The notes beneath the pieces were generated by a model. That model was given only the letters and a program-made list of their open reading frames with translations, was not told where the DNA came from and searched no databases. A stretch of DNA of 64,000 nt from Austropuccinia psidii. Taxonomy: Eukaryota > Basidiomycota > Pucciniomycetes > Pucciniales > Sphaerophragmiaceae. The stretch is from NCBI GenBank assembly GCA_023105745.1, contig JALGQZ010000007.1:51379569-51443568 (forward strand), given 5' to 3'. Shown one piece after another: positions 46,716-58,760 of the stretch; the first letter of the stretch is position 1; every line of letters starts with the position of its first letter. The position numbers and the translations under genes were made by a program.

Positions 46716-47720
46716 TCATTTCTTAGCTTGAGGCGTCAAAACATTTTGGTGAAAGGCTTTCAATGCATCAATTGATGTTATATACTTGGCTTTGGACAAT
46801 GGGGTCAAGGTCTCTTGGATTCTAGGAATTTGATACCTATCTGGAACTGTGTACGTATTCAATGCTCTAAAGTCTCCAACCATTCTTGATTTATCATTAT
46901 TCCAAGAAATAATAAAAGGTGTTGTTACTTCAACTTCCTCATTATGGCCTACTTTCCTTAGTAAACCAAGTTGGATTAACTCTTGGATATGTTTTTCCAA
47001 GGCTTCTCTAGCTCTGGGACTGGCTGGAAAAGCTGGTCTTTCAAGGACTGGAGGGTATGGTCTGTCAATATTAAGAGTAATATCAACTTCATGCCCTTTT
47101 ATAGCACCTAATGGTTCATTATTAGAGGCAAAGGCATTATTATATGTGTATACCACATCAATAATCTCTTGTCTCATCTTTGATGACAATGATGGATTAA
47201 TTTGTGCTTCAACAAGTTGATTATTCACAAATTCTTCCTTATAAGTATCTTTCTCAGAAGATACTATTGATGTTTGTTTTGGTATATTGGAAAAAGCAAA
47301 TTTTTGTCTTTTGTTTTCTCCAATTGTTGAGTAACTGTCTTTATGGTTATTTATATCAATACCATGAATATTCAAGTAATCATTTGCAAGAATGATGTGC
47401 TGAGATGTGAAATTGTCCATTACTACAATCTCAGTCTTCATTCTAACACTTCCTGCTTGGTGTGTAAATACAAGATTAGTGTCCAATATACCTAAAGGGT
47501 AAATATTATTACTTGAACTACCAAATTGTACACCCTCTATTTGTAATAGATGATTTTTCCATCCAGGAAGTATGTTTTGAAGATAATCTTTGCCTACACA
47601 AGTACAAAATGCCCCTGTATCTAAATTTACTTTGACTTCAGTATCATTAATCAGGATTGATGTGATACAAGATGCTCCAGCAGTGTATCCTTTACCTCTA
47701 GCAAGTTTGGTTTTACACAT
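46716..47720 (-). pseudogene. Element F: protease and reverse transcriptase fingers
   Basis: Protease active site VKVNLDTGAFCTCVGKDYL keeps D-T-G, at the place where D has D-P-G. It is followed by IILANDYLNIHGIDINNHKD. Reverse transcriptase fingers: [35 protein letters not shown] and SIDALKAFHQNVLTP. Ends at a stop after QAKK. Confidence 0.88.
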
Positions 47721-47729
47721 TGTGGCACC

Positions 47730-49060
47730 TTGTATATTGACAAGGTTATGACAATCCTCACTGTACTGTGATAAGTGAGTATGGACTTCTGTTACTTAAA
47801 AGAAAGCTGTAATGTTTTCAATGGGATAGTCCTCTACTGGTGTATTTTCAGAGACTGAAGAATCCTGGTCAGATTCCTCTTTCTCTTCAGTACACTAAAC
47901 TTCTTCAATGACTTGAACTTCATTGACTTTTGTCTTTTTGGTGCAAGTGTTTCCTAGATGTGAAGTACTTCCACATTTATGACCCTTTAGGACAGGTCTT
48001 TCAGGTTTTCTTTCCTCTCTGGAGATCTTTGGGATCATTTTGTACTCCATAGGAGTTTTAGTCAAAGTTTTACCCATTCTTGTTCTAGTAATGATATCTT
48101 CCATTGCATTAATGTAGTCCTCTGTTGAAAAGGGTTCTACACATCTGCACTTGATAGCATGTTCCAGTTCTCCTCCACATTTTCTTAATATTTTCATATT
48201 AATCATAGTGTCAGACATATCTGGGTGTAAAGCAGATGATCTGTGTTTTTGCTTGAGGAACCAAGTAAGTGGTTTATCTTTTTCTGAATTAAAAATGGCA
48301 CTTTCAAAATCATTTTCCATTTTTAACCTCCAAGAATGATTGGCCTATTTGGTAATCACTTCAGATTTCCACCAAGACCAATTGTGTTTTCCATGATCTT
48401 GTCTCATCTTGTAATTCCATTTCTTTGCAGTCCTGATAAGAAGAGAGTGTAATTTTCCCACTATAATTTCATCAGGTATATGAAAATCATCCTGCAACAT
48501 ATCAATAATTATGATGAACTCAATATGGTTGTATTCTCCTTCACCAGAGAATGTTGGCTATTCTTCAGATTTGGAAATACATTTTTCAGAGATAAAATTT
48601 TCTCCTAAAACGGGGTCAGACTTTCTTTCACAGAAAGGTTTTCTTCAGTCAAAGGTGTTGAATGTCTTGGCATATGTGGATTTGATTCATAATTCTTATG
48701 AATTTGCTCCACTTGCGCAAGTATTTCTTATTTCAATTTCTTCCTTTCACTGTCACTTTTTTCCAAATGTGTGGCAAATTGACTTGTACTCTTAGCCACT
48801 GCCAAAACATAGTCTTTCAGAACTCTAAGTTGATCATTGATGTTTTGTTTGCGAAAATCTTCCATTTCATCATCTTGGACATGATATTTACTCTCAATTC
48901 TGTCACATGTATTGGTAAGTAATTCCAGTTTGGCAATTACAGACTTATGCATTTCAGCAGAATGTTTGTCATTCTTTTTCAAGTCATTGATGTCCAATAT
49001 TATTTTATTTAACTTTGCATCAAATTTTCCAAGTTCTACATCAATACCAGCTTCAACAAA
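47730..49060 (-). pseudogene. Element F: Gag (coiled coil, capsid, damaged knuckle)
   Basis: Coiled-coil part MHKSVIAKLELLTNTCDRIE (48728-48997), then capsid (47895-48320) with MENDFESAIFNSEKDKPLTW and MKILRKCGGELEHAIKCRCV. The knuckle reads LKGHKCGSTSHLGNTCTKK; the first Cys is missing compared with [14 protein letters not shown] in D. Several stops between pieces. Confidence 0.75.
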
Positions 49061-49107
49061 GTGTATTTAATCTATTATTTGCATGGAAAATTCCTGTTCA
49101 CCCTTTC

Positions 49108-49740
49108 CTACTCTTTGGTTGTGAATTCCATAAGCGTCCTGGCCATATTGAAGACACTGTCTACAGCTGAAGGCTCCGGTTTGGGAATCCTGTACCCTTG
49201 TAGGTAATTTCTGTGCCAATTTCCTTTGCCTTTGCCCTTTCCTTGATGGTGCTTGAGACCTCTATTCTTCTTCTGAGGTCCTTTGGGCTTGTCTTTGGAC
49301 ACTTCTGGAGCTGGTTTGGAACTGGTAGATGCCACTGGGCCTTCTGTCTCCAAAGCTGGAGTCATTTCCAACTCCTCCTTCTGGTCTATGGATAAAAGAC
49401 TTTAGCTCTTCACCTAATTCTTTATTTTCTTTCACTTTGTCTTTGCAAGACAATGGGATCCAACCTCCTAAGAGTTCTATGGTATTCTCCTGACCCAGAA
49501 AGCTCTTGATGTGTTAGTAGGAGTTCATGGCCCCCTGCCAAAGGCTTGGGCATATTTACCACTCCTCTTCTTTGGCTGCTCTGAACCAATTTTTGTATTG
49601 GAATTGATAAATTTCTATTGCTTCCACTTGGAAGTGGTTCAGCCCTTGAAATATTATCATGAACCAGTCCAGATTGAGAATTCATGTCAAGGTTTGTGGG
49701 TACAGACCTTGGGTAATGGGGGCAACTGTGGCATCCTCCA
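49108..49740 (-). pseudogene. Element F: ORF1, broken
   Basis: The ORF1 frame (stop at about 49105-49108) ends QGYRIPKPEPSAVDSVFNMA followed by RTLMEFTTKE, clearly homologous to D ORF1. Upstream in the same frame but past stops are MNSY, FLGQENTIELLGGWIPL and IEIYQFQYKNW, aligning with [21 protein letters not shown] and [11 protein letters not shown] of D. A GKGKGKG stretch is conserved. The -1 frame is also open for 127 codons (49422-49805), as in D and E. In F the upstream ATG equivalent to D's Gag-Pol start is mutated. Confidence 0.65.
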
Positions 49741-49909
49741 TATGTGTCTTTTTTGAGGAAGATTTGACACTTCTGGCTTTGGTCTTGCCTCTTCTTTGTC
49801 CACATCCATCTGGTTGGACTTAATAGTTGCTTCCATTTATTTTATGGACCATTTTCACATCAATTCAAGATAAAATAAGAATTGAAAACAGAAAACACAC
49901 ACCTTTTGG

Positions 49910-50062
49910 TGGTTGTTTGGATTGTTCTGTTTTAAATAAAGTGGCTCTTTTAGCAAATTGAACTTCAATACTGTCTTCCCATTCTGCTTCTGAAGATTCT
50001 GGACTAGTAATATATCTCTTACTGAGCTTATTACCAGCTGCACTGTATTTTATCAAGAACAA
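49910..50062 (-). pseudogene. Element F: ATG-less exon upstream of ORF1
   Basis: Open frame after an AG-acceptor-like ATACAG, with no ATG start, containing LSKRYITSPESSEAEWEDSI. It ends at a GTGTGT donor near 49905; a pyrimidine-rich intron-like stretch runs to the acceptor CCAACCAG near 49811. Same position as the ATG-less exons of D and E. Confidence 0.45.
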
Positions 50063-50513
50063 TAGAGAAAGAATTTGTAAAAAAAAAAATTATTTTTATG
50101 CTTTTTTTAAAAAAAAATATTTTCAAGAATTTTCATAAGTTTTTTATTTTTTAATATTAAAAAATTTGAAATTTAAGATCTTGAATCAAAAATTAATTCA
50201 GAGTAACTGAAAGAATAATATTATAAGTTTTTGGATGTGTAAAAGCCACTTGTAGAACCATATAAAATTAAACCAAATTTCTGAATGAAAATGATTTTAA
50301 AAAAGATTTCAAAAACAAGAATTATTTCAAGTTCAAATTGAAAGAAAAAATTATTAAATTAATATATTTTAGACCTTAAAAATATATTAATTAAGGGTAT
50401 AAGGTTCAAAAAACACTGCCAGGCATGCAAATGTAAGATGTGGGTAGGTATGGAAGTTTTTTACAACAAAAAATGAAGTCAAGAATATGATTAAAGCCAA
50501 GTTTATGGTTAAA
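50063..50513 (-). other. Element F leader
   Basis: AT-rich noncoding leader between primer site and exon; contains A/T homopolymer runs. No gene. Confidence 0.7.
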
Positions 50514-50530
50514 ATCACGGCCAGAACCCA
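50514..50530 (-). promoter_or_regulatory. Element F primer binding site (putative)
   Basis: Minus strand TGGGTTCTGGCCGTGAT, two bases after the LTR end, aligned with TGGGGGCCCAGCCGTGAT of D. Confidence 0.6.
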
Positions 50531-50532
50531 AA

Positions 50533-52445
50533 TTTAAGATGTGTCTATGAAACTGTTGATAATATTACTATTAAGCAACGGTACTATGACTATTCTTATG
50601 AAACATAATAATAAAGATTATTATAGCCACAATTAAATAATTAAATAATTATTTCTTTTACATGTTATACACTACTGGTGATCATAAAGGTAAGCAGTAA
50701 TTGTCTACAAGAATCAATTACAAGAAGAATTTAATGATAAAAACATCTTTTATTAAGATAAGAAAATTATTTTAATGTATAATTATCTTTTAAAAGAATA
50801 ATTGAAGAGATAATTATTGATGAAAACTAATTTTAGAGAAAACACTTTAAGAATTCAAATTAAATAACTCACTAATACTCCAAAGAACTTATTGAAAGAC
50901 AAAAGTAGAGAAATTTGACATATAATTGTGGATTTTTAGGTATTAATATGAATTATAACAGTAATACAACAATATATAGTTGATTTCTTTGATTTAAAGT
51001 CCTTCTAGTTGATTCTGACAGAATAAATTACTTTTTAAGAAATATTTAACTAATACTTACTTGTTGGTAATAATGGTATAAAGGTATAAAGTGATGATTT
51101 GGAAAAAACAGCAAGAGGAGCCCTCTTTTAAGTCAACAACTGCTCACAGCGGCCTGCCATGGAGCAAACTTAAAAATCCAGTGAGTGAGAAAACAATAAT
51201 CCTTTTTTGATTAATCATTTCATCATCTGTTGTCATGTAAGATTATTATAATTACTTAATTGATGCTTTTACGTGATGACCAACCTCAATATGGTTAAGA
51301 ATAAAAGGAGTAACATCTGTAAATCTTCTTTTATTTAGAAATAATCATTTATTTCTCAAAGTTATAAATGTTATTGGAAATCTCATCACAGGTTGTCATT
51401 ACTGTGAATTTTTGAAGAGGCAGTGTTTCACGTAGAATAATTAAAAATGGACTGTAAGTAAAACTTTTAATTTTACCCATGAAACCATAATTAATTTTGG
51501 TTTTCATATGGATAATAAAGTTCTCCATTGGCCTTGAAAGCTTCAGAGAGGTTAATTAAGAATTGTATTTTTAATGAATTTTCAAAGTTTTCACCTCATT
51601 TTTACATAGAATTGCAAATAGCAGTATATTGCAGGTTGCTATGAGGTAAATCAATGAATACTAGTCCAAAAAGGGTTTTAATTACTCTTCAAGGGTTTAT
51701 ACATGGAAAATCAATAATAATTGGCATGGTTACAGGAGTCTAAGTTTCTCTTTACCTCCTTGGCACCTCAAACTAGCAGGTTCTTTGCTATTTTCTTATG
51801 ATTTACTGAAGTTGTGACACAGTAACCAAGTTCCCAAAGGGTTTTAGTTTACTAATTGGGCCAAGATCAGCCATGGAACCCAGCTTTGGAGCTTTCCATG
51901 CCTCTGAGGCTTCAGATGTTGGGTACCCTGGCTTGCTTTGATGTCTTTTGTCCCCTCTAGCTATTTTCACATCAAAAATAGAGATTCAGGGTTGAAGACC
52001 GATATTCACTATGGGTTTACCAAAAGTGCATATAGGAATACCATGTTTGTAAGTGCCACAAACATGCATAACACTATTCTTAGTGTATATGTAACATGGG
52101 ATTTCTCATTTTCCCATTATTTTGCCATGAAATTGAGAAAAACAAAAATTTTCATGGATCTTTTATGTGGTATTGATGATGTGTAATTGAAGTATTTTCC
52201 ATATTACCACCTCAGAGAGTTAATTTGAGCTTATTTACTCTATGGCTCTACCCTAGGTCAATTCTTATGTAGAATCCAAATCTGGTCTTAAATCCATGGA
52301 TTTACCTACTCAATAAAAAGTTATTTATCTTTTCTGAAATGAAAATGATGAATTTTGAATATATGCAGGTATGCATAGCTCACAAATTATTCTTAAAGAT
52401 ATTTGTGGCCTATTTGGGTATGTAAAACATACCTCAAGGCTCACA
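50533..52445 (-). repeat. Element F 5' LTR
   Basis: 1913 bp. Starts TGTGAGCC (52445, minus strand) and ends CTTAAA, where the 3' LTR has CTTACA, so one terminal base is mutated. The right target duplication ATCTC follows at 52446-52450. Contains the 316-bp tract (51000-51315) identical to the 3' LTR. Confidence 0.9.
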
Positions 52446-52450
52446 ATCTC

Positions 52451-54240
52451 CAAAGCACCAAGCCACATACAAGACAAGCTCCACATCTCATACCATCAAA
52501 CAAGCAGTACCAAACCCTCTAGAAAGCTCACACTCTTAATCACTATTTCAACTCGGAAGTTCATAAAGGATTTCATCACGAGGTGCTACTGATGGATTTC
52601 TGAAGGAATAAGCTGCAAAAGGAAAGGAAAAAGAAAACAATCCAAGATCAGCTTCATCATTTACCCAGTAAATCTCCAAAGGCATCAGGCACAAAACATA
52701 AGTCTAAACTAATGAGCTCTTTCCCAGGTAGCTCCTCATCTATCTCACTATCAAATTAAAAGCATTCCCCAGCAATACCCCAGAGTAAATCACCAGAAAA
52801 CCTGATAATAGCCAAAGAGGAGCTTTAATTTCTCCATGAAGGTATTCAGAATATTATTATGTCATGGATAGCCCAAATACCCAAAACAATGGGAATGCCT
52901 TTATATGGAACCCCAAAGGAATCTTATTGGCTGATTTTATATACAGTACACAATGTCTTACTACTAATCCCAAAATGTAATTTTGAAAATATTCAAAACC
53001 CCTCCAAAGGAATCTTTCTTTCAACCACAGAAACTTTAGTATCTTTGGTTAATACTGAAAAGTCTCACACCATTTCAAAGTCTAAACTAACTTTCTTTGA
53101 CAAATTATTAGTTAGCTATTTCCACAGATTATTCATAAATGGGAACCCAAATCTAAAGCCAAACCCAACTATTCACCTTTCTCAACACTTATCAGAAGTT
53201 ATTTGTAGCTATGGTCCACCCCGTTTTTCTTTCCTTCTGGGAAGGAGAAAGAATGAATCACCTTGTGACACTATAATATAAAAATAAAAAAACAGGTGAG
53301 ATTATTCTTTTCTAATCAAGTATTGATTATTACTTATATATATTAATATTCTCACCAAAATTCAGCCCACCTTGACAAGTCTATCTTCCAAAAATTGCTC
53401 CAAAAAATATTTTTAAGAGAGATTGTGGAAGGATGAGATGAAAAAATCCCAAAATCCACCACCTTCAATTCACCTTTAGATCTTCGAGATTTAAATCTCC
53501 TACTATATGGTCAAAATACGAAAGTCTCAGCAAAAGAAGATTCAATTAAATTCACCATGCTAAATCATTTGAAAAACCTATTTGTAAAATCATCAAAAAT
53601 GAATAATTTCCCTAAATTTGAAACTTTTTAATGGACCTTTGTTCCTCCACAAAGCTTAAGGGAAATTTCATTTCACATGACTCGGCACACCTTGGAAACT
53701 CTCACATCACATTTATGGAAGCATCTGATACGAAATCATTTGAATTTCCCATTGTGAAGGAAATAGTTTGGGAGGAGGCATCAAATAATTATTTCTTATT
53801 TTCAAAAATACTCACTCAACTCCCAGATTCTGAGTAATATAAAAATACTTACGGAAACTTCACTTATATTAATGCCAAAGTTTTTTCCTCTACTTCTGAT
53901 AGGTTTCCAATAATAACTCAAGAACAAATTTGTGGACATTTTGTAAGCTACAAGAGTTCATTAAGAACTCATTACTCTGATTATGAATTAATTTTTCCTG
54001 TTTCAATGAGTCATGAATCAGATATTAAATGATTATTCAAATTACCATATAAGCTCCAGTAAAATATATTGTTTGTTGAGAACTGTGATATTATCCCTTT
54101 CTAAATTGTATGGAATTTTAATTTTAAACTATGAGACCAACTGCCACTTAACAATTCGTTTAGATCATGAGATCCCTATACTTTTGGAATTTATATTTTT
54201 CTATCAAAAAATATTTATAAACACATATCAAGGATAAAAA
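52451..54240 (+). pseudogene. Decayed coding remnants, right of element F
   Basis: Protein-like open pieces interrupted by stops: 52371-52592 (partly LTR, then HIQDKLHISYHQTSSTKPSR), 52859-53281 (GMPLYGTPKESYWLILYTVH; HLSEVICSYGPPRFSFLLGR) and 53631-53837 (FPIVKEIVWEEASNNYFLFS). This is the continuation of the sequence left of element F once that insertion is removed. No family recognised. Confidence 0.3.
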
Positions 54241-56022
54241 TTTTGAAACAGAAAATTCCCAAGTTATTTTACTTAATGACAATTACTCTAATCCTCTTCT
54301 TCTGGTAAGATAAATGATGATTATTCTGACTTTCAAAATGAAATAATATTTCATAATTGGTTTAGTTTATAACAATTGTCAAGCCCAAACTTGAAAATCA
54401 GTGAAAATAAACCAGCGATTTTAATTATATACTCCTTTAAATCCAACTAACTAATATAATAATCAATCATAGAATAAAAAATTTTCATTTAGTACTCTTT
54501 ATCATTAGTCAGATTTGTATCTAAGCAATGGTGTATCCAAGAAGAATGAAGAATGAATTGAAAAATTATAAAATTCATTTTCAAAGTTCCCAATAATATT
54601 GGGACTTTATGTACTACATCCTATCCCTATATTAAATGAGCTGTGAAGGAAGATATTTGATTCCCCTTGGAGTTATGTATATATTATCACAATTCTATGG
54701 AAAATTCGGTTTTTTATTCTATTTGCGTGTGATTGGTGGCTTTTAAGGATCTATATTATTCCCAAGTTCCCTTTTAGCTGAGATCCTTAATAGACCCCAG
54801 CTATTTCAGATTCTTTCACCATTTCTGAATCATTTAAAATTATTACCCATCCATTTGAATCAACTTTTTCAAAGAATTAAGAATTTCTTCAGAATTCAGA
54901 AATTTCAAACTTTTAACAACATTCCATCTGATCTCGCATTTTAAAATTTTTTGGAAAACCTGTTTTTTAATTCATTTTTTAATTCAGAATAATTATAATT
55001 AACTTAGTATATCTTACTCAAAAAATTTCAAAATTTTGAATATTTCCTATTACAGTTAGTATCACAGTGATTATAATATCCTTTTGATTATTAAAAGCCA
55101 TTATTAATTTAAGAGAATTATCTACCATTAGATTTGGTAGAGAACTAACTGATTCACTTAAATTATAATCTCTCAGTGTTATACTTCTTTAATTTGAAGT
55201 TAGAATTAAGTAAAATATTAATTAAAATATCAATTTGGCAATTCATCGCCTCTTTTTTAATACTTCAATAGAAACATTAATAATTTGAGAACTACTTTTG
55301 TTGAAGGAATGTGGATTGACAAAGATATTCTGAGATTTTCTGTATTCTATGAGAACTTGGTTTCTGAAATGCTGTTTATATCTGTAGCACATCAAAAATG
55401 ATTATGATCCTCCAATAGTTTAATCTAACTACTTGTAAAAAGGGGGTTCTGAAGATTTTGAAATCTTTTTAAGGGCCTTTTTCCAATATGAAATTCCTTT
55501 CTTTATTAAATAAATAATACAAATCTCCAAGATTCATTTTTTTGAAAAGAAGAACAGTTTGAAACCAATTTCAATGATGAATAACTATCTAAGAATTAAG
55601 AAGGAGAATATAATGATCTCCTTGGTTAATAAAAGTATTTGATCAATTTCAGATATATCAGTTCAGTCAAAGACTATAATATGTCCATATTCTTCAGTAA
55701 AAAAATCCAAATTTTTATTGTCTTAAATAAGATGATATGTAAGCATAGTATATTGATGAGAAATATTTCCAAAAAACTAAAAGTTTCTCTTTAAAAATCA
55801 AAGCCCAAGAATGGAATTTATTTTTTCACATTTTGTTTCAATAAATAGAATTTAATTGCCCCTTGAAGAAAAGACTTAAATAATCAATATTTTGTGCTTT
55901 GATATCTCAAAAAGGTATAAAATAGCTCTGATATACTGATCATTTTGAACCTTCTCACAATATTAAATCAATTTTATATTGATTTTTCCGTCGCCTTTTT
56001 GAATGAATCTTTAATTCAAAAA
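54241..56022. other. AT-rich stretch without a recognisable gene
   Basis: About 1.8 kb, strongly AT-rich, no gene, repeat or element edge identified. It ends abruptly at the SEC1-like exon. Confidence 0.55.
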
Positions 56023-56142
56023 GTTTTCTATAGCTTTCTCTTCATGTCAGCATGGCAGAAACCTGTATGGAATTGTTTGAAAAACGTCAATTAGCAGCAG
56101 TAGCATCAGTTGAACAGTGCTGCTCGACGGGTATGACAGCCG
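56023..56142 (+). repeat. SEC1-like exon repeat, copy 1
   Basis: From GTTTTCTATAG through GACAGCCG. Nearly identical to 60178-60295, apart from the first 15 exon bases, where this copy is 2 bases longer and keeps the reading frame. Confidence 0.92.
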
Positions 56143-56874
56143 AAGGGCGGACACCCAAGTGGATCGTAGAAGAAATGGTGCCACTTTTGAATGATCGCAC
56201 TCTAAGGTTTGTTCGTTCCACTATGATCAATTCTCTTAAAATCCTAATGCTTTGTACTCTTGTAGCACGTCTGACAAGTTGCGAATTGTGGCTCTATATG
56301 TGCTTTATCGAGATGGGGTCCCAGACGAAGATCGGCGACGACTTTATCAACACGCCAAATTAGCCTTACATGAAATGGATGCTGTCAAAAATCTCATTCA
56401 CCTCGCAGCCAATGTAACAAAAGATAGCGGGGAAAAGAAGAAACAATTGTTTAAGCAGACGTTGGACGAGAACGCATATGACATTTCAAGGTTTTAACCT
56501 TTTGTCAAACTGATGTTGGAGGTACGAGTAACTTTTGCTTACCTTTTAGATCACATAACGGTCGGGTTGAGTCATATGGGGATGTGGGTCTATGCAGGAG
56601 GCACTTTCGAACGAACTAGACTTGAATTTGTTTCCTTATATGGGTAAAACGCCGACTGTCTCCGGCGCAAAGACAGGCGCCGCTAGCTTAGCGACAAACG
56701 GCGGTGGTCCCATATCACTACGAAGTGCTAAGCCAAGTTGGCAGCGTCCTAAATCAAAAACCGTGATTGAGAACCGACAGAGGGTCATGGTCTTTGTGGC
56801 TGGCGGATTGACTCATTCAGAAATTCGGGCTGCTTACGAGGTTTCAGAAGCACACACGAAAGACATAGTCATAG
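56034..56874 (+). pseudogene. SEC1: SEC1/Munc18-type protein, 3' half (displaced)
   Basis: SM-family protein that binds syntaxin/SNARE complexes in exocytosis. Exons by GT-AG and phase: 56034-56206, 56266-56521, 56598-56874; introns 56207-56265 and 56522-56597. Exon 1 starts in phase as LSLHVSMAETCMELF and includes VASVEQCCSTGMTAEG. Exon 2 has SDKLRIVALYVLYRDGVPDE and RLYQHAKLALHEMDAVKNLI. Exon 3 has LDLNLFPYMGKTP, RQRVMVFVAGGLTHSEIRAA and YEVSEAHTKDIVIG, the conserved SM C-terminus. An in-frame TAA at 56495-56497 (SRF-stop-PFVKLMLE) breaks exon 2, and the last coding exon after IVIG is missing. Much less AT-rich than its surroundings. The 5' half is at 59.1-60.3 kb, downstream. Confidence 0.85.
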
Positions 56875-57290
56875 GTTAGCCCAATCAACCCCCTCAGGTT
56901 GACGTTCAGCTTTTATTGGAGCTTTTTCAACGTTAACAATCCGCTATTTTCAAAACATATATGTATATCATAATAGGCACATTTATTTATTTATTCACAA
57001 AACAATGATATATATGTCAATGCGATCTTTTTAAGTAATTATTATCTTGTAATGTCTATTACCTTGATAAGAATGGAATTTTTGTGAATTTAACTCCAAA
57101 AAAGTAATCTGTGCAATTTTTCTTCAATTCGGCTGAAGGAATGAACCTTTGAGTAGGCTTCAATAAGATTAACAATGCGAAAAAAGCAAGTCACAAAGGA
57201 AAATATTAAAAAAAATTAATGTAAAAAGATTGGAAAGCACGCTAAAGAAAGCCAAGCAAACAAAAGAGAAAGGCAAAGAATCAGGCTCTG
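56875..57290. other. Gap between the SEC1-like 3' half and the coiled-coil gene
   Basis: No final SEC1 exon is recognisable. AT-rich with TATATATG-type words near 56958-57012. Probably the shared 3' intergenic region of two convergent genes. Confidence 0.5.
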
Positions 57291-58279
57291 TGAATTAGTA
57301 GTTGTAGGCCTATGGCCTGTTTAAATGCCTTCCGTCTTGCATCTCTACTTTGAGGAACGATTTCCTCAAGCCCCTCCAATAATTCTTTGAGGCACGCAGC
57401 TATTAAAAAATCAAAGAAAATCCTTGTTTTATGTTAATCGATCAAACTTGTCTTTTCAAAAAATAAAACTTACTGGACAAATTCTCAACTTCATCAATTG
57501 TTTCAGGAAATAAATTGAGTATTGACCCTGTTTTAAGTGACGCCAATGGTGTTAATGGATCCATTGTGGAAAGGCAAATACTGTTAGCCATTCTTGCGCG
57601 ATTGTTTGTATCCCTAAGTAAAAAATTCAAAAAAAAAGATAAGTAAGTAAATTGAAAAAGAAAAAAAAAACTTACAATAATGTAAGCTTCTTATCCAGTT
57701 TAAAATAATTTTCATCCATTTTCTTTTCTAATAATAAAATATTTTCAGTTTGTTTGTCTACTTTTTTTTTCTATTAATGAAATCTTTTTACCTTGTGAAT
57801 CTATTTTTTTTTCTAATGATAAAATCTTTCCACCTTGTAAACCTACTTTTTTTTCGAGTGATAAAATCTTTCCACCTTGTAAATCTACTTTTTTTTCGAG
57901 TGAATCTACTTTTTCTTCTAATGATAAAATCTTTCCACTTTGTAAATCTACTTTTTGTTTGAGTGATTTCATTTCTGAGCCTTGGTTTTTGATTTCTGAG
58001 CTTTGGTTCTTGATTTGATCAGAGAGTTCTGAAAGCTTTTGCAATAAATTTACCTCAGCATTTACCGAGGGTAAAGCAGACAGCGAACCCATGCTGTCCG
58101 CAATTTCTTGATAATGACTTTGTAGATTGATGAAAATTGGTGGTAATGCCCCACGAAACTTCAATTGTGTAAAAAATAATTTTTCGGTGGGAGAAAGTAT
58201 TGTTTCTACCCTTTGGAAGACAAAACACTTTATAACCTCAAAAAGGCAAGTTATGAAACAAATGTTGCACAGATGCGCT
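57291..58279 (-). pseudogene. Small coiled-coil gene with internal 42-bp repeats, frameshifted
   Basis: Three exons on the minus strand, phases consistent: 57676 to about 58279 (5' limit unresolved), 57474-57613, 57291-57399; introns 57614-57675 and 57400-57473, both GTAAGT...AG. The protein starts around TILSPTEKLFFTQLKFRGAL, continues with a heptad-type coiled coil built of 14-residue units such as VDLQGGKILSLEKK (4-6 copies), then MANSICLSTMDPLTPLASLK and a conserved-looking tail EIVPQSRDARRKAFKQAIGL. A run of nine A (57762-57770, plus-strand T) puts the last repeat out of frame by one base; one base restores it. That is either an assembly or slippage error or a real inactivating mutation. 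No start ATG found. Family unknown; a rust-specific gene is possible. Confidence 0.55.
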
Positions 58280-58329
58280 TAAAAAGTAAATTTCTCAGGC
58301 AAATTTTGAATTCAAAACTGATTGAATCC

Positions 58330-58760
58330 ATAATTGTATTGTCCAACAGTCTGTTTTGATACCAACTGGACCACTATACTATATTACATGGGGGAGTGGC
58401 GACTAGTTTGGCCAGCAGGGTGGGTTTGGGGTGAAGAAGTTGGTTATCCTGTTTGCAGAGTGAACTGGAACTCAGGCCAGAATAAAGCGCATCACTACTT
58501 GATTAGGGGAGCTCAAGGGGTGGATCCATAAGCCACATTTTACCGCAACATGAGCAGATTTCAACGCCCAAGCACCACCTGGCCCCATATGTGAAAATGG
58601 CCTACAACAATCAAAGCTCATGAACCAGGCCACCAGCTACCAAAAATGGTGGTTCAAGGAGTTAAAATCAAGCGATCGAGAAATCAAGCACGAGCCAATA
58701 AAAACCAGTGCCTTGAACTCCCCTAGATGATCTTAGATCCTACATTTTGAATGTGTACCA
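58330..58760. repeat. Possible old LTR fragment
   Basis: Contains GTTTTGATACCAACTGG (58353-58369), a 17-mer also in the D LTR (25355-25371), and G-rich sequence unlike the surrounding intergenic DNA. No borders or target duplication seen. Tentative. Confidence 0.25.

Larger units (their letters stand above)
42399..52445 (-). mobile_element. Element F: complete, moderately decayed Ty3/gypsy element (family 2)
   Basis: 10,047 bp on the minus strand, flanked by ATCTC at 42394-42398 and 52446-52450. LTR pair, primer site, ATG-less exon, intron, ORF1, Gag, protease, reverse transcriptase, RNase H, integrase and polypurine tract are all recognisable. Several stops and frameshifts break the proteins. 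It is the closest relative of D in the window at protein level. Confidence 0.93.

Noticed and set aside
42399..52445. CRISPR-like or tandem structure suggested by the duplicated 1.9-kb blocks
   Set aside because: They are simply the two LTRs of element F with a 5-bp target duplication.
57750..57962. Hydrophobic plus-strand open frame rich in Phe/Leu
   Set aside because: It is the antisense shadow of the 42-bp coiled-coil repeats of the minus-strand gene.
58334..58531. Trp-rich 65-codon plus-strand frame
   Set aside because: No recognisable domain; the region shares a 17-mer with an LTR and is better read as an old repeat fragment.
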